Part shown: positions 1-7,385 of the stretch, piece by piece
How the letters are laid out: each line of letters starts with the position of its first letter
Numbering within the stretch: position 1 is the first letter of the stretch
Assembly: GCA_050701635.1 (NCBI GenBank)
Contig: JBOGDF010000071.1
Span: 1-18,573 of the forward strand
DNA length: 18,573 nucleotides
Origin: WHSM01 sp050701635
GTDB taxonomy: Bacteria; Actinomycetota; Actinomycetes; Mycobacteriales; Micromonosporaceae
Reading direction: 5' to 3'
Notes under the pieces: model-generated
Databases searched by the model: none
The model's input: only the letters and a program-made list of their open reading frames with translations
What the model was told of the DNA's origin: nothing
Translations under genes and position numbers: made by a program

Positions 1-126
1 GGCGGCGGTCCGGCAAGGCGCAGGTTCGTCCGGATACCGGTGTTGTATCCGGACGGTTCTGCAACGCGGCCGGTCGTCGTCTGGTGCCTGTCGCAGCCGA
101 CTGAAGATCTACAGGACAGGCCCTAG
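1..126 (+). repeat. 170-bp long-palindrome repeat, copy A (right part only)
   Basis: This is the right part of a MITE-like repeat cut by the window start. Bases 1-64 are identical to 18510-18573. Joining 18466-18509 to 1-126 rebuilds a 170-bp unit with matching inverted ends, CTAGGGCCTGTCCTGT on the left and ACAGGACAGGCCCTAG on the right. The centre is a stem, GTCCGGATAC and GTATCCGGAC, around a 7-nt loop at about 29-55. Almost the whole left arm can pair with the right arm, with some G-T pairs. No ORF is evident in it. It ends 27 bp past the stop of the minus-strand gene at 153, so it could also act as a terminator. I do not recognise a named family. Confidence 0.8.
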
Positions 127-152
127 GGCCTCGGCGAGCTCGCGCGATCCGG

Positions 153-1109
153 CTAGCCGCGCGCCACCGCCACCTCGGCCGACTCAGCCTCCGCGGCCGC
201 GCCGCCGGCGCGTTGCCACCAGTCCAGCACCCGGAGCGCGCGCAGTGTGTTCCACCGGCTGGGCTGTCCGGGCTGCTCCAGCTCGAAGAAGGCCTTGCCG
301 GGCCAGCGCTGCCGCAGCGGCCACCGGCCGTCGGCACCGCGCCGGTCGCGTACCACCGCGATCGCCTCGGCGCAGGCAGGGTCCGCCGGCGCGTCGACGT
401 CCGCCAGGTGCACCAGGCCGCGCAGTACGTCGTAGTGCCACCGCGGCGGGTACGAGAACCGCAGATACCGCCGGTCCACCACCTCGCCGGTGCGATGCGA
501 CCGGAACATCCGGTGCGCCAGCAGGAACCGCCGCCCGCCGGCGAGCCGTTCGTCGATCAGCGGATCGGGCCGGTGCCGCCGCAGCTCGGCGAGCGCCTCC
601 AGCACCTGCACCGTGGTGTGGAACGAGCTGTGCCGGCTGCCGGTGAGCGGGGCGTCGCAGTTCCAGCCGCCGTCCGGCATCACCGCGTCTTCCAGCAGCC
701 ACGACGCCGCGTCGTCCAGCCGGCGTCCCGCCATTCCGAAGTACGCCGCCAACCCGACGTACATGCTGGTGACGCACGCCTCCGGACTCCGTACCCGGGC
801 CTGCCCGGCGACCGAACCCAGGCTGGCGGTCAGCCGCTCGCACCCGCGCCGGCCGCCCGGATCCGCCGGATCCAACCCCAGACCCCACAACAGCAGCATG
901 GTGTACGTGGTCGAGATCCACTTCGGGCTGTAGATCCCGCCGCCCCAGCCCCCGTCCGGCTCCTGCCGCGCGAGCAGCGCCGCACCCCAGCCCTCGGTCG
1001 CCACCCGGGCCCGCTCGGCGGCGACATCGGCATCGGGCTCGCCGTGCAGCGCCATGGTCTGCCACCGGATGCTCGGGTCGCCCGCCATCAACCAGTCATG
1101 TGGCTCCAT
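153..1109 (-). CDS. terpenoid cyclase/prenyltransferase-fold (squalene-cyclase-like) protein
   Basis: A 318-residue protein of the alpha/alpha-barrel superfamily shared by squalene cyclases and protein prenyltransferases. Repeat-like motifs carry Gly-Trp cores: QEPDGGWGGG near residues 49-58, MPDGGWNC near 144-151 and GADGRWPL near 258-265. SRHSSFHTT lies near 158-166. It is about half the length of a squalene-hopene cyclase, and no DxDD protonation motif is visible, so cyclase chemistry is not supported. The frame is open to a GTG at 1172, but I chose the ATG at 1109 because the protein then opens with DWLMAGDPSIRWQ, which I recall as typical of the family, and because a TACCGT -10-like box ends 6 nt before it. 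It is last in a minus-strand series that includes two isoprenoid genes; a link to isoprenoids is only inference. Substrate unknown. Confidence 0.75.
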   Translation of the reverse strand: MEPHDWLMAGDPSIRWQTMALHGEPDADVAAERARVATEGWGAALLARQEPDGGWGGGIYSPKWISTTYTMLLLWGLGLDPADPGGRRGCERLTASLGSVAGQARVRSPEACVTSMYVGLAAYFGMAGRRLDDAASWLLEDAVMPDGGWNCDAPLTGSRHSSFHTTVQVLEALAELRRHRPDPLIDERLAGGRRFLLAHRMFRSHRTGEVVDRRYLRFSYPPRWHYDVLRGLVHLADVDAPADPACAEAIAVVRDRRGADGRWPLRQRWPGKAFFELEQPGQPSRWNTLRALRVLDWWQRAGGAAAEAESAEVAVARG

Positions 1110-1115
1110 GACGGG

Positions 1116-1121
1116 ACGGTA
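1116..1121 (-). promoter_or_regulatory. -10 box of a putative leaderless promoter
   Basis: TACCGT on the minus strand fits TANNNT and ends 6 nt before the ATG at 1109. There is no Shine-Dalgarno sequence between them, which suggests a leaderless transcript. No convincing -35 is seen. The interval 1110-1208 holds nothing else obvious apart from the palindrome GACCGCGGTC at 1201-1210, which overlaps the end of the neighbouring gene. Confidence 0.35.
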
Positions 1122-1208
1122 GCGCCGACGCCCGACAAGTTTCAGCACAGTACGCGGCCCGAACAGCACCACGATCCGAACGGCACCTCGGTCAGCACGC
1201 GACCGCGG

Positions 1209-2048
1209 TCAGAACAACACCGTGGCGAAGCGGTCGATCTCGCGGAAGCCGCAGCGCTGGTACACCCGGCGGGCGGCGTGGTTGCTCTGGTTGACGTACA
1301 GGCTGACGCTGGGGATGCCGCGGCGCAGCGCGTCGGCGACCACGGCCGCCATCCCCGCGGTGGCCTCGCCCCGGCCGCGCAACCGCGGCGGCACCCACAC
1401 CCCCTGGACCTGCGCGGTGTGCGGGCTCAACACCGCCAGGTCGGCCTTGAACACCACCTCGCCGCCGACGATCTTCGCGTACGCCCGCCGGCCCCGGATC
1501 AGCTCGGAGACCCGCCGCCGGTACGGCTGCCCGTCGGCGTCGCGTACCGGCGAAACCCCGACCTCCTCGGTGTACATCTCGATCGCCGCCGGCAGCAGTA
1601 CGTCGAGCTCGTCTTCGCGTACCAGCCGGACCTGCGGGTCGGGCGCCGGCGCGGGCGGGCGGTCGGCGACCAGCAGCGGCTGCCCGGCGCGTACCTCCCG
1701 GGCGGGCCCCCACAGCCCCTGCAGCCGCGACCACATCCCCAGTACGGCGTCCGCCGGCCCGACCATGGACGAGCAGCGACGCCGCTCCGCGCGACCGATG
1801 GCGGCGAACGCGGCGACCGCGTCCGGGCCGGCAGCCACCGGGATCAGGTTGGTGCCGAACCAGCACAGCGCCTCGAGCTCGCCGCCGGGGCCGTACCCGA
1901 AGAGCCGGGCACCGCTGCGCCACCAGTCGACGCCCGCTTCGGCCACCAGCTCCGCCACCTGCGCTCCGGTGATCGGCTCCCGCTCCAGCACCGTACGGAT
2001 GGCTGCCCGGTCCTGCTCACCCAGCAGCCGGGCCGGCACCGTCAACAT
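1209..2048 (-). CDS. GNAT acetyltransferase (DUF4081-GNAT type)
   Basis: A 279-residue protein. The C-terminal half is a GNAT domain: acetyl-CoA pyrophosphate loop RLRGRGEA at about 222-229, beta-strand SVSLYVN at 247-253, and the closing NHAARRVYQRCGF at about 256-268. The N-terminal half (about 1-130) is a degenerate GNAT-like region of the kind called DUF4081. In M. tuberculosis a GNAT protein (Rv2867c, from memory) sits in the same place after gcpE/ispG, so this looks like conserved synteny. The substrate is unknown; small molecules or protein N-termini are both possible. The ATG at 2048 has no clear ribosome site but has TAGGCT ending 7 nt upstream, so it may be transcribed separately from ispG. 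Confidence 0.85.
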   Translation of the reverse strand: MLTVPARLLGEQDRAAIRTVLEREPITGAQVAELVAEAGVDWWRSGARLFGYGPGGELEALCWFGTNLIPVAAGPDAVAAFAAIGRAERRRCSSMVGPADAVLGMWSRLQGLWGPAREVRAGQPLLVADRPPAPAPDPQVRLVREDELDVLLPAAIEMYTEEVGVSPVRDADGQPYRRRVSELIRGRRAYAKIVGGEVVFKADLAVLSPHTAQVQGVWVPPRLRGRGEATAGMAAVVADALRRGIPSVSLYVNQSNHAARRVYQRCGFREIDRFATVLF

Positions 2049-2055
2049 GCCGGCG

Positions 2056-2061
2056 AGCCTA
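2056..2061 (-). promoter_or_regulatory. -10 box of a putative leaderless promoter for the GNAT gene
   Basis: TAGGCT followed by a 7-nt spacer and then ATG at 2048. The same hexamer and spacer occur before the aminotransferase at 16534. It lies in the 38-bp gap after ispG. No good -35 hexamer is visible. Confidence 0.4.
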
Positions 2062-2086
2062 ACGGGTCAGCCTGAGAGCCAGATGG

Positions 2087-3250
2087 TCAGTGGACCGAGA
2101 CGGTCGGGGTCAGGCCGCGCAGCTCCTCGGGGAGCTCGGCGCCCATCTCCTCGGCGATCCGCAGCGCCTCTTCGATCAGGGTCTCCACGATCTGCGACTC
2201 GGGGACCGTCTTGATCACTTCGCCCTTGACGAAGATCTGGCCCTTGCCGTTGCCGGAGGCGACTCCGAGGTCGGCTTCCCGGGCCTCGCCGGGGCCGTTC
2301 ACCACGCAGCCCATCACGGCGACCCGCAGCGGCACCGGCAGCCCTTCCAGACCGGCGGTGACCTCCTCGGCCAGCTTGTAGACGTCGACCTGGGCACGGC
2401 CGCAGGACGGGCAGGACACGATCTCCAGGCCGCGTTCCTTCAGGTTGAGCGACTCCAGGATGGAAAGCCCGACCTTGACCTCCTCCACCGGCGGTGCCGA
2501 CAGCGAGACCCGGATCGTGTCGCCGATGCCCTCGGCGAGCAGCGCCCCGAACGCCACCGACGACTTGATGGTGCCCTGGAACGCCGGCCCGGCCTCGGTC
2601 ACCCCGAGGTGCAGCGGGTAGTCACACCGCGCCGCCAGCTGCCGGTACGCCTGGACCATCACCACCGGGTCGTTGTGCTTCACGGAGATCTTGAAATCCC
2701 GGAAGCCGTGCTCCTCGAACAGCGACGCCTCCCACAGCGCCGACTCGACCAGCGCCTCGGCGGTGGGCTTGCCGTACTTCTCCAGCAGCCGCTTGTCCAG
2801 CGAGCCGGCGTTGACGCCGATCCGCAGCGACACCCCGGCGTCGGCGGCGGCCCGCGCGATCTCGCCGACCTTGTCGTCGAACTTCCGGATGTTGCCCGGG
2901 TTGACCCGTACGGCGGCACAGCCCGCGTCGATCGCGGCGAACACGTACTTCGGCTGGAAGTGGATGTCGGCGATCACCGGGATCTGCGACTTGCGCGCGA
3001 TCGCCGGCAGCGCCTCCACGTCGTCCTGGCTGGGCACCGCGACCCGTACGATCTGGCACCCGGACGCGGTCAGCTCCGCGATCTGCTGCAGCGTGGCGTT
3101 GATGTCGGTGGTGGGTGTGGTGGTCATCGACTGTACGGAGACCGGCGCGTCACCGCCGACCAGCACACTGCCCACCTTGATCTGCCGGGACTTGCGCCGC
3201 TCCGCCAACCGCGGCGGCGGCGCCGTAGGCATTCCCAAGCTGACCGTCAT
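2087..3250 (-). CDS. ispG: 4-hydroxy-3-methylbut-2-en-1-yl diphosphate synthase (IspG/GcpE)
   Basis: A 387-residue enzyme converting 2-C-methyl-D-erythritol 2,4-cyclodiphosphate to HMBPP in the MEP isoprenoid pathway. The N-terminal TIM barrel holds QSMTTTPTTD near 40-49 and VRVNPGNIRK near 114-123. The C-terminal domain carries the [4Fe-4S] ligands: C280 and C283 in SCPSCGR, C315 in GCVVNGPGE, and E322. Length is normal for the two-domain bacterial form. GAGGTG precedes the ATG by a few bases and overlaps the rip1 stop region; the gap to rip1 is 4 bp, which indicates translational coupling. The ligand set is complete, so the enzyme should be active. Confidence 0.97.
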   Translation of the reverse strand: MTVSLGMPTAPPPRLAERRKSRQIKVGSVLVGGDAPVSVQSMTTTPTTDINATLQQIAELTASGCQIVRVAVPSQDDVEALPAIARKSQIPVIADIHFQPKYVFAAIDAGCAAVRVNPGNIRKFDDKVGEIARAAADAGVSLRIGVNAGSLDKRLLEKYGKPTAEALVESALWEASLFEEHGFRDFKISVKHNDPVVMVQAYRQLAARCDYPLHLGVTEAGPAFQGTIKSSVAFGALLAEGIGDTIRVSLSAPPVEEVKVGLSILESLNLKERGLEIVSCPSCGRAQVDVYKLAEEVTAGLEGLPVPLRVAVMGCVVNGPGEAREADLGVASGNGKGQIFVKGEVIKTVPESQIVETLIEEALRIAEEMGAELPEELRGLTPTVSVH

Positions 3251-3254
3251 ACCG

Positions 3255-4538
3255 TCACCTCGTGAACAGCTGGATGGGATTGACGATATCGGCCGCCACC
3301 GTGAGCACGGTGAACAACCCGAAAATGATGATCACGGCGTACGTGACCGGCATGAGTTTCAGGTAGTCGACGCGCCCAGGGTCCGGTTTGCCGAGTTTCG
3401 CGTACACCCAGCTGCGCGCCTTCTCGAACCAGGCGATCGCGATGTGACCGCCGTCCAGCGGCAGCAGCGGGAACAGGTTGAACACCCCGACGAAGAGGTT
3501 CAGCACCGCCAGCAGCAGGAAGAACAGCGGCCAGATCTCGTGCTCGACCACCTCGCCGCCGAGCCGGCTGGCGCCGACCACGCTGATCGGGGTCTCCGGA
3601 TCGCGCTCCTCCCCCATCAGGGCGTCGAACAGCTTCGGCACCTTCTCGGGGAACTTCGCCAGCGCCTGGAACGTGCCGATGAACATGTTGCCGATGTACT
3701 GGCCGGCCACCCCGATGCCGTCGACCGGCCCGACGGTGATCGAGTCGGCCAGCCCGACCCCGATCGCGCCGACCTTCTCCAGGTCGGTGCCGCTGTATTT
3801 GGCGGGGTCCTTGTCGGTCTTGAGCACCTTCAGGGTGGGGCGCTCCACCACCGGCACCGTCACGGTCGCGTCGTGGGTCTTCCCGTCCCGCTGGTACGTC
3901 AGCGAGACCTGCTCGCCGCCGGAGGCGCGTACCTCGTTGACCAGCGCGTCCCAGGAGGACACCGACTCGCCGTTGATCCCGGTGATCACGTCACCGGGGC
4001 GCAGCCCGGCCGCCGCGGCGGGGCTCTGCGGGTCACCGGGCTGGCAGTCGCGTACGTAGCGGTTCTCCGGGTCGTACTCCCACTCGACCACGACGCACGG
4101 CTCGACCCGGTCGAGCTCGATCCGCGACGCCGGACTGGCGCCGGCCGCCGAGTTGGGTACGCCGACGAACACCGCGGTGAACCACAGGATCAGGAAGCCC
4201 AGGATGAAGTGGGTGAGCGAGCCGGCGGACAGCACGATCGTGCGCTGCCACAGCGGCTTGCGCCAGAACACCCGGTGCCGGTCGGCCGGGGCGACGTCCT
4301 CGTCCTCCTCCAGCGGCGTCATCCCGATGATCTTGACGAACGCGCCGGCGGGGATCGGCTTCACACCGTACTCGGTCTCGCCGCGTTTGAAGGACCACAG
4401 GGTCGGGCCGAACCCGATGAAGAACTGGGTGACCTTCATCTTGAACGCCCGGGCTGTCCACATATGCCCGGCTTCGTGCAAGGCGATCGAGATCAGGATG
4501 CCGAGTGCGAACAGCACCACCCCTAGCGCGTACGCCAT
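3255..4538 (-). CDS. rip1: site-2 intramembrane zinc metalloprotease (RseP/Rip1 family, M50)
   Basis: A 427-residue integral membrane protease that cleaves transmembrane substrates, typically anti-sigma factors. The first membrane helix holds the zinc motif HEAGH at 21-25. A hydrophobic segment runs from about 102 to 125. A PDZ domain spans about 167-230, with GLRPGDVITGINGESV near 178-193. The third zinc ligand region LDGGH is at 361-365, and helices lie at about 336-356 and 398-418. The same frame stays open far upstream, but the start is ATG 4538, which overlaps the dxr stop as TGATG and gives the normal family N-terminus. The order dxr-rip1-ispG matches that of M. tuberculosis Rv2870c-Rv2868c as I recall it. 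Its substrates cannot be told from here. Confidence 0.95.
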   Translation of the reverse strand: MAYALGVVLFALGILISIALHEAGHMWTARAFKMKVTQFFIGFGPTLWSFKRGETEYGVKPIPAGAFVKIIGMTPLEEDEDVAPADRHRVFWRKPLWQRTIVLSAGSLTHFILGFLILWFTAVFVGVPNSAAGASPASRIELDRVEPCVVVEWEYDPENRYVRDCQPGDPQSPAAAAGLRPGDVITGINGESVSSWDALVNEVRASGGEQVSLTYQRDGKTHDATVTVPVVERPTLKVLKTDKDPAKYSGTDLEKVGAIGVGLADSITVGPVDGIGVAGQYIGNMFIGTFQALAKFPEKVPKLFDALMGEERDPETPISVVGASRLGGEVVEHEIWPLFFLLLAVLNLFVGVFNLFPLLPLDGGHIAIAWFEKARSWVYAKLGKPDPGRVDYLKLMPVTYAVIIIFGLFTVLTVAADIVNPIQLFTR

Positions 4539-5728
4539 CAAGAACCCTTTCCCACGATCTCCACGGCGCGGGCACGCGCCCACGACTCGGCTGATTGCAC
4601 CTGTTCGACCGTACCCGGCTCGCCGAAGTCCGGTGCATCGGCCAACACCCGCTCCAGGGTGTCGACGATGCCGGTGAACGGTAGCCGGCCGGCCACGAAC
4701 GCCGCCACACACTCCTCGTTCGCCGCGTTGTAGACCGCCGGCAGGCAGCGGCCGGTGGAGCCGGCCTGGCGCGCCAGGCGTACCGCCGGAAAGGCCTCGT
4801 CGTCCAGCGGGAACAGCTCCCAGGTGTGGCTGGTGCTCCAATCCACTGCGGGCGCCGCCTCGGCGACCCGGTCCGGCCAGCCCAGCGCCAGTGCGATCGG
4901 CAGCCGCATGTCCGGCGGGCTGGCCTGGGCGAGCGTCGACCCGTCGGTGAACTCCACCATCGAGTGGATCACCGACTGCGGGTGCACCATCACGCCGATG
5001 TCGGCGTAGTCGATCCCGAAGAGCTCGTGCGTCTCGATCACCTCGAGCGCCTTGTTGACCAGGGTGGCGGAGTTGATCGTCACCACCGGGCCCATGTCCC
5101 AGGTGGGGTGCGCCAGCGCCTGCTGCACCGTGACGCCGGCGAGCTCGTCTCGGGTACGCCCCCGGAACGGCCCACCGCTCGCGGTCAGGATCAGCCGGCG
5201 TACCTCCTCGGCACGGCCGCCGCGCAGGCACTGGGCGAGCGCGCTGTGCTCGCTGTCGACGGGGACGATCTGGCCGGGTGCTGCCACCTGGCGTACCAGC
5301 GCCCCTCCGGCGACCAGCGACTCCTTGTTGGCCAGCGCGAGGGTACGCCCGGCGCGCAGCGCGGCGAGCGTCGGCGCCAGCCCGATCGAGCCGGTGATCC
5401 CGTTCAACACCAGGTCACACGGCCATTCCGCGAGCAGCGCGGCGGCGTCCGGGCCGGCCAGCAGCTTCGGCAGCTGGTAGCCGCCGGTGGCGTACCCGCT
5501 CTGCTGGGCCTTGGCGTAGAACGCCAGCTGCAGATCCTGCGCGGTGCTGGCTCTGGCGACCGCGACCGCCTCGACCCGCAGCTCGAGCGCCTGCTGCGCG
5601 AGCAGCTCCACGTTGCCGCCACCGCCGGCCAGCGCCACGATCCGGAACCGGTCCGGATTGCGGCGTACCACGTCGATGGCCTGGGTCCCGATCGAGCCGG
5701 TCGAGCCCAGCAGCACTATCTCGCGCAC
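4538..5728 (-). CDS. dxr: 1-deoxy-D-xylulose 5-phosphate reductoisomerase
   Basis: A 396-residue enzyme that converts DXP to MEP with NADPH, the committed step of the MEP pathway. The nucleotide loop is GSTGSIGTQ at 8-16. ANKESLV lies at 133-139. The metal ligands are D158 and E160 in VDSEH and E229 in NSATLVNKALEV. The active-site loop ends with HPQSVIHSMVEF at 249-260. Length is typical. The start is GTG 5728, only 4 bp after the stop of the MBL/Rieske gene, with a weak ribosome site, so the two are likely co-transcribed. Its end overlaps rip1 by one base. Confidence 0.97.
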   Translation of the reverse strand: MREIVLLGSTGSIGTQAIDVVRRNPDRFRIVALAGGGGNVELLAQQALELRVEAVAVARASTAQDLQLAFYAKAQQSGYATGGYQLPKLLAGPDAAALLAEWPCDLVLNGITGSIGLAPTLAALRAGRTLALANKESLVAGGALVRQVAAPGQIVPVDSEHSALAQCLRGGRAEEVRRLILTASGGPFRGRTRDELAGVTVQQALAHPTWDMGPVVTINSATLVNKALEVIETHELFGIDYADIGVMVHPQSVIHSMVEFTDGSTLAQASPPDMRLPIALALGWPDRVAEAAPAVDWSTSHTWELFPLDDEAFPAVRLARQAGSTGRCLPAVYNAANEECVAAFVAGRLPFTGIVDTLERVLADAPDFGEPGTVEQVQSAESWARARAVEIVGKGS

Positions 5729-5732
5729 GACC

Positions 5733-7313
5733 CTATTCTGCCGTCGGCGCCGGAGCCGCCTCGCGGCGGCTGGAGCGGATCTCGTGGCCGGCGCTGGTGA
5801 TGCACTTGCCGGTCTCCAGATTCCACTTCCAGCCGTGCATCTGGCAGGTCAGTACGCCGTCCTCCACCTTCCCGAACCGGGACAGGTCCGCCTTCAGGTG
5901 CGCGCAGCGCCGCTGCACCGTCCAGCCGTCCAGGTTGATGTCCTCGGCGTCGGGCTTCTGCTCGGCGTACCAGCCTTCGGCGTAGTTGAGCCGCTCCTCG
6001 GACAGGCACTTGAAGAAGGTGTAGACGAACTCGTTGTACTGCCCGATCCGGGCCGCTGAGAACCGGCAGGACAGGAACAGGCTGTTCACCCAGTCGAGCT
6101 CCTCGATGTGCAGCAGGTGCTCGATCAGCCGCCGCTCGGTACGGAACCGGTAGCGCACCTTCTCGTCGGCGTACGGGCGCACCTCGCGCGCGGCGAAGTC
6201 GATCGAGATCGACTCGATGACCTCGCCGCCGTCCGGCGCGGTCAGGTCGAACCGGACCGGTCCGCCGATCCCCTTCGCCATCTGCTCGGCCTCGTCCAGC
6301 AGCGGCTCCAGCAGCTCCTTGAGCGACGCCAGTACGTCGATCTCGGGGTGCGACCAGCTCTGTTTCGCCGCCTCGATCACCGGGCGCTGGCGCTCGGCGT
6401 ACTCCCGGAGGTGCTGTTCTTTGTTGTCGAAGAACGCCCGGGTGTCCGCCACCGGGTGGGTGACGCGGCAGTCGTCGGCGGTCACCTCGGCGGCGGTGCC
6501 GGGCAGCAGCAGTACGCCGTTGTCGCGCCCCAGCTCGACCATGTGGTCGAGGAAGACCTGCTGGTCGGGGAAGATGTTGCCCTCGTCTTTCTGACCGGCA
6601 TGGGGGATGTCGTTGAACTGCCACAGTTGCTCATCGAGGAAGCACGGCGGGCCGGCGATCGGGAACACCCAGCTCGCCTTCAGGTCGTCGATGTAGCGGA
6701 CCGTACGGTCGAACTGCCGCTCCCGCTTCTGCTTGCCGAACGCGGTCTTCGCGGTGTGCGGCAGCTCATACACCATCGGGTACCAGATCGCGCCGGAGAA
6801 CTGCAGCAGATGCGCGTGTACGTGTCCCAGCTCCGCGAATTCCGCCAGGTCCGTGGGCCGCGCGTCGTTCTGGTTCAACAGCCGTACGCCGTTGTCGTCC
6901 ACCCAGATCGAGGAGTCGCCGATCGGGCCGTCGGTGGGCGAGGTGAGCGCCTGGATCATCACCTTGACGCCGTTGCCGAGGTCGGTGACCTCCCGGTTCG
7001 GCGCCTTCACGAAGTCGCGGAAGCCGAGCTCGCGCAGCTCGTCCTCCAGCTCGCTGGTCGGGTAGTCCGGCAGCAGCACCGTGGCCTTCTTGGAGATCCG
7101 CTCGCGCAGGTTCTGTTCGTCGAAGTGGTCGCGGTGCAGGTGCGAGACGTACAGGAAGTCGGTCTGCCCGAGCGTGTCCCAGTCCAGCCCGGAGTTGTCC
7201 GGGAACGGGAACCACGAAGCGAAGTACGCCGGGTTCACCCACGGGTCGCACAGGATGCTCCCCGCGCGGGTCTCGATCAGCATGCCCGCGTGGCCGGTCC
7301 CGGTGACTCGCAC
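5733..7313 (-). CDS. CMAH-like metallo-beta-lactamase-fold protein with C-terminal Rieske [2Fe-2S] domain
   Basis: A 526-residue two-domain protein. The N-terminal part (about 1-290) is an MBL fold with SHLHRDHFD at 57-65 (H58, H60, D62, H63). It resembles CMP-N-acetylneuraminate hydroxylase (CMAH): CDPW at 22-25, LLNQND near 145-150 and FPIAG near 217-221. The C-terminal Rieske domain has C470-x-H472 and C490-x2-H493, both cluster pairs intact. Mammalian CMAH carries its Rieske domain at the N-terminus, so the order here is swapped. No sialic acid genes lie nearby; substrate unknown. An actinobacterial relative may be M. tuberculosis Rv3818 (from memory, unverified). The GTG start at 7313 has AGGAGG 8 nt upstream. 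A CsoR-like operator lies about 40 bp upstream, and dxr begins 4 bp after its stop. Confidence 0.8.
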   Translation of the reverse strand: MRVTGTGHAGMLIETRAGSILCDPWVNPAYFASWFPFPDNSGLDWDTLGQTDFLYVSHLHRDHFDEQNLRERISKKATVLLPDYPTSELEDELRELGFRDFVKAPNREVTDLGNGVKVMIQALTSPTDGPIGDSSIWVDDNGVRLLNQNDARPTDLAEFAELGHVHAHLLQFSGAIWYPMVYELPHTAKTAFGKQKRERQFDRTVRYIDDLKASWVFPIAGPPCFLDEQLWQFNDIPHAGQKDEGNIFPDQQVFLDHMVELGRDNGVLLLPGTAAEVTADDCRVTHPVADTRAFFDNKEQHLREYAERQRPVIEAAKQSWSHPEIDVLASLKELLEPLLDEAEQMAKGIGGPVRFDLTAPDGGEVIESISIDFAAREVRPYADEKVRYRFRTERRLIEHLLHIEELDWVNSLFLSCRFSAARIGQYNEFVYTFFKCLSEERLNYAEGWYAEQKPDAEDINLDGWTVQRRCAHLKADLSRFGKVEDGVLTCQMHGWKWNLETGKCITSAGHEIRSSRREAAPAPTAE

Positions 7314-7321
7314 GGCGCGGT

Positions 7322-7353
7322 CCTCCTGTCGTTGAATCCATCTGTCGTTGAAT
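7322..7353 (-). repeat. two 16-bp tandem repeats in the 5' leader of the MBL/Rieske gene
   Basis: On the minus strand ATTCAACGACAGATGG (7353-7338) is followed directly by ATTCAACGACAGGAGG (7337-7322), identical at 14 of 16 positions. The second copy ends in the ribosome site AGGAGG. They lie between the CsoR-like box and the start codon. Confidence 0.75.
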
Positions 7354-7369
7354 ACCCCTTACGGGGGTA
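7353..7369. promoter_or_regulatory. CsoR-family-like operator (TACCCC-N5-GGGGTA)
   Basis: The inverted repeat TACCCCTTACGGGGGTA has perfect 6-bp arms around TTACG. The TACCC...GGGTA layout resembles operators of CsoR-family copper or persulfide repressors. It is about 40 bp upstream of the MBL/Rieske start and about 170 bp from the start of the plus-strand gene at 7540, so the MBL/Rieske-dxr operon is the likelier target. A possible minus-strand -10, TATTCA, overlaps one edge. The match is by eye, and no csoR gene is in the window. Confidence 0.5.
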
Positions 7370-7385
7370 CGGCGACCGGCTGCGC

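Noticed and set aside
1201..1210. Palindrome GACCGCGGTC at the end of the GNAT gene
   Set aside because: Ten-base palindromes are expected by chance in DNA of this composition, and it has no loop or tail to act as a terminator.
213..2075. Long plus-strand open frame of 620 codons opposite the first two genes
   Set aside because: It is the antisense of two recognisable minus-strand proteins; its product is Arg/Pro/His-rich low complexity. The same applies to open frames at 2090-3265, 2673-4526, 4826-5800, 6108-7850 and 8024-9172.
4539..5231. Upstream extension of the rip1 frame to give a 658-residue protein
   Set aside because: The extra part is out-of-frame translation of dxr; the ATG at 4538 overlaps the dxr stop and gives the normal site-2 protease N-terminus.
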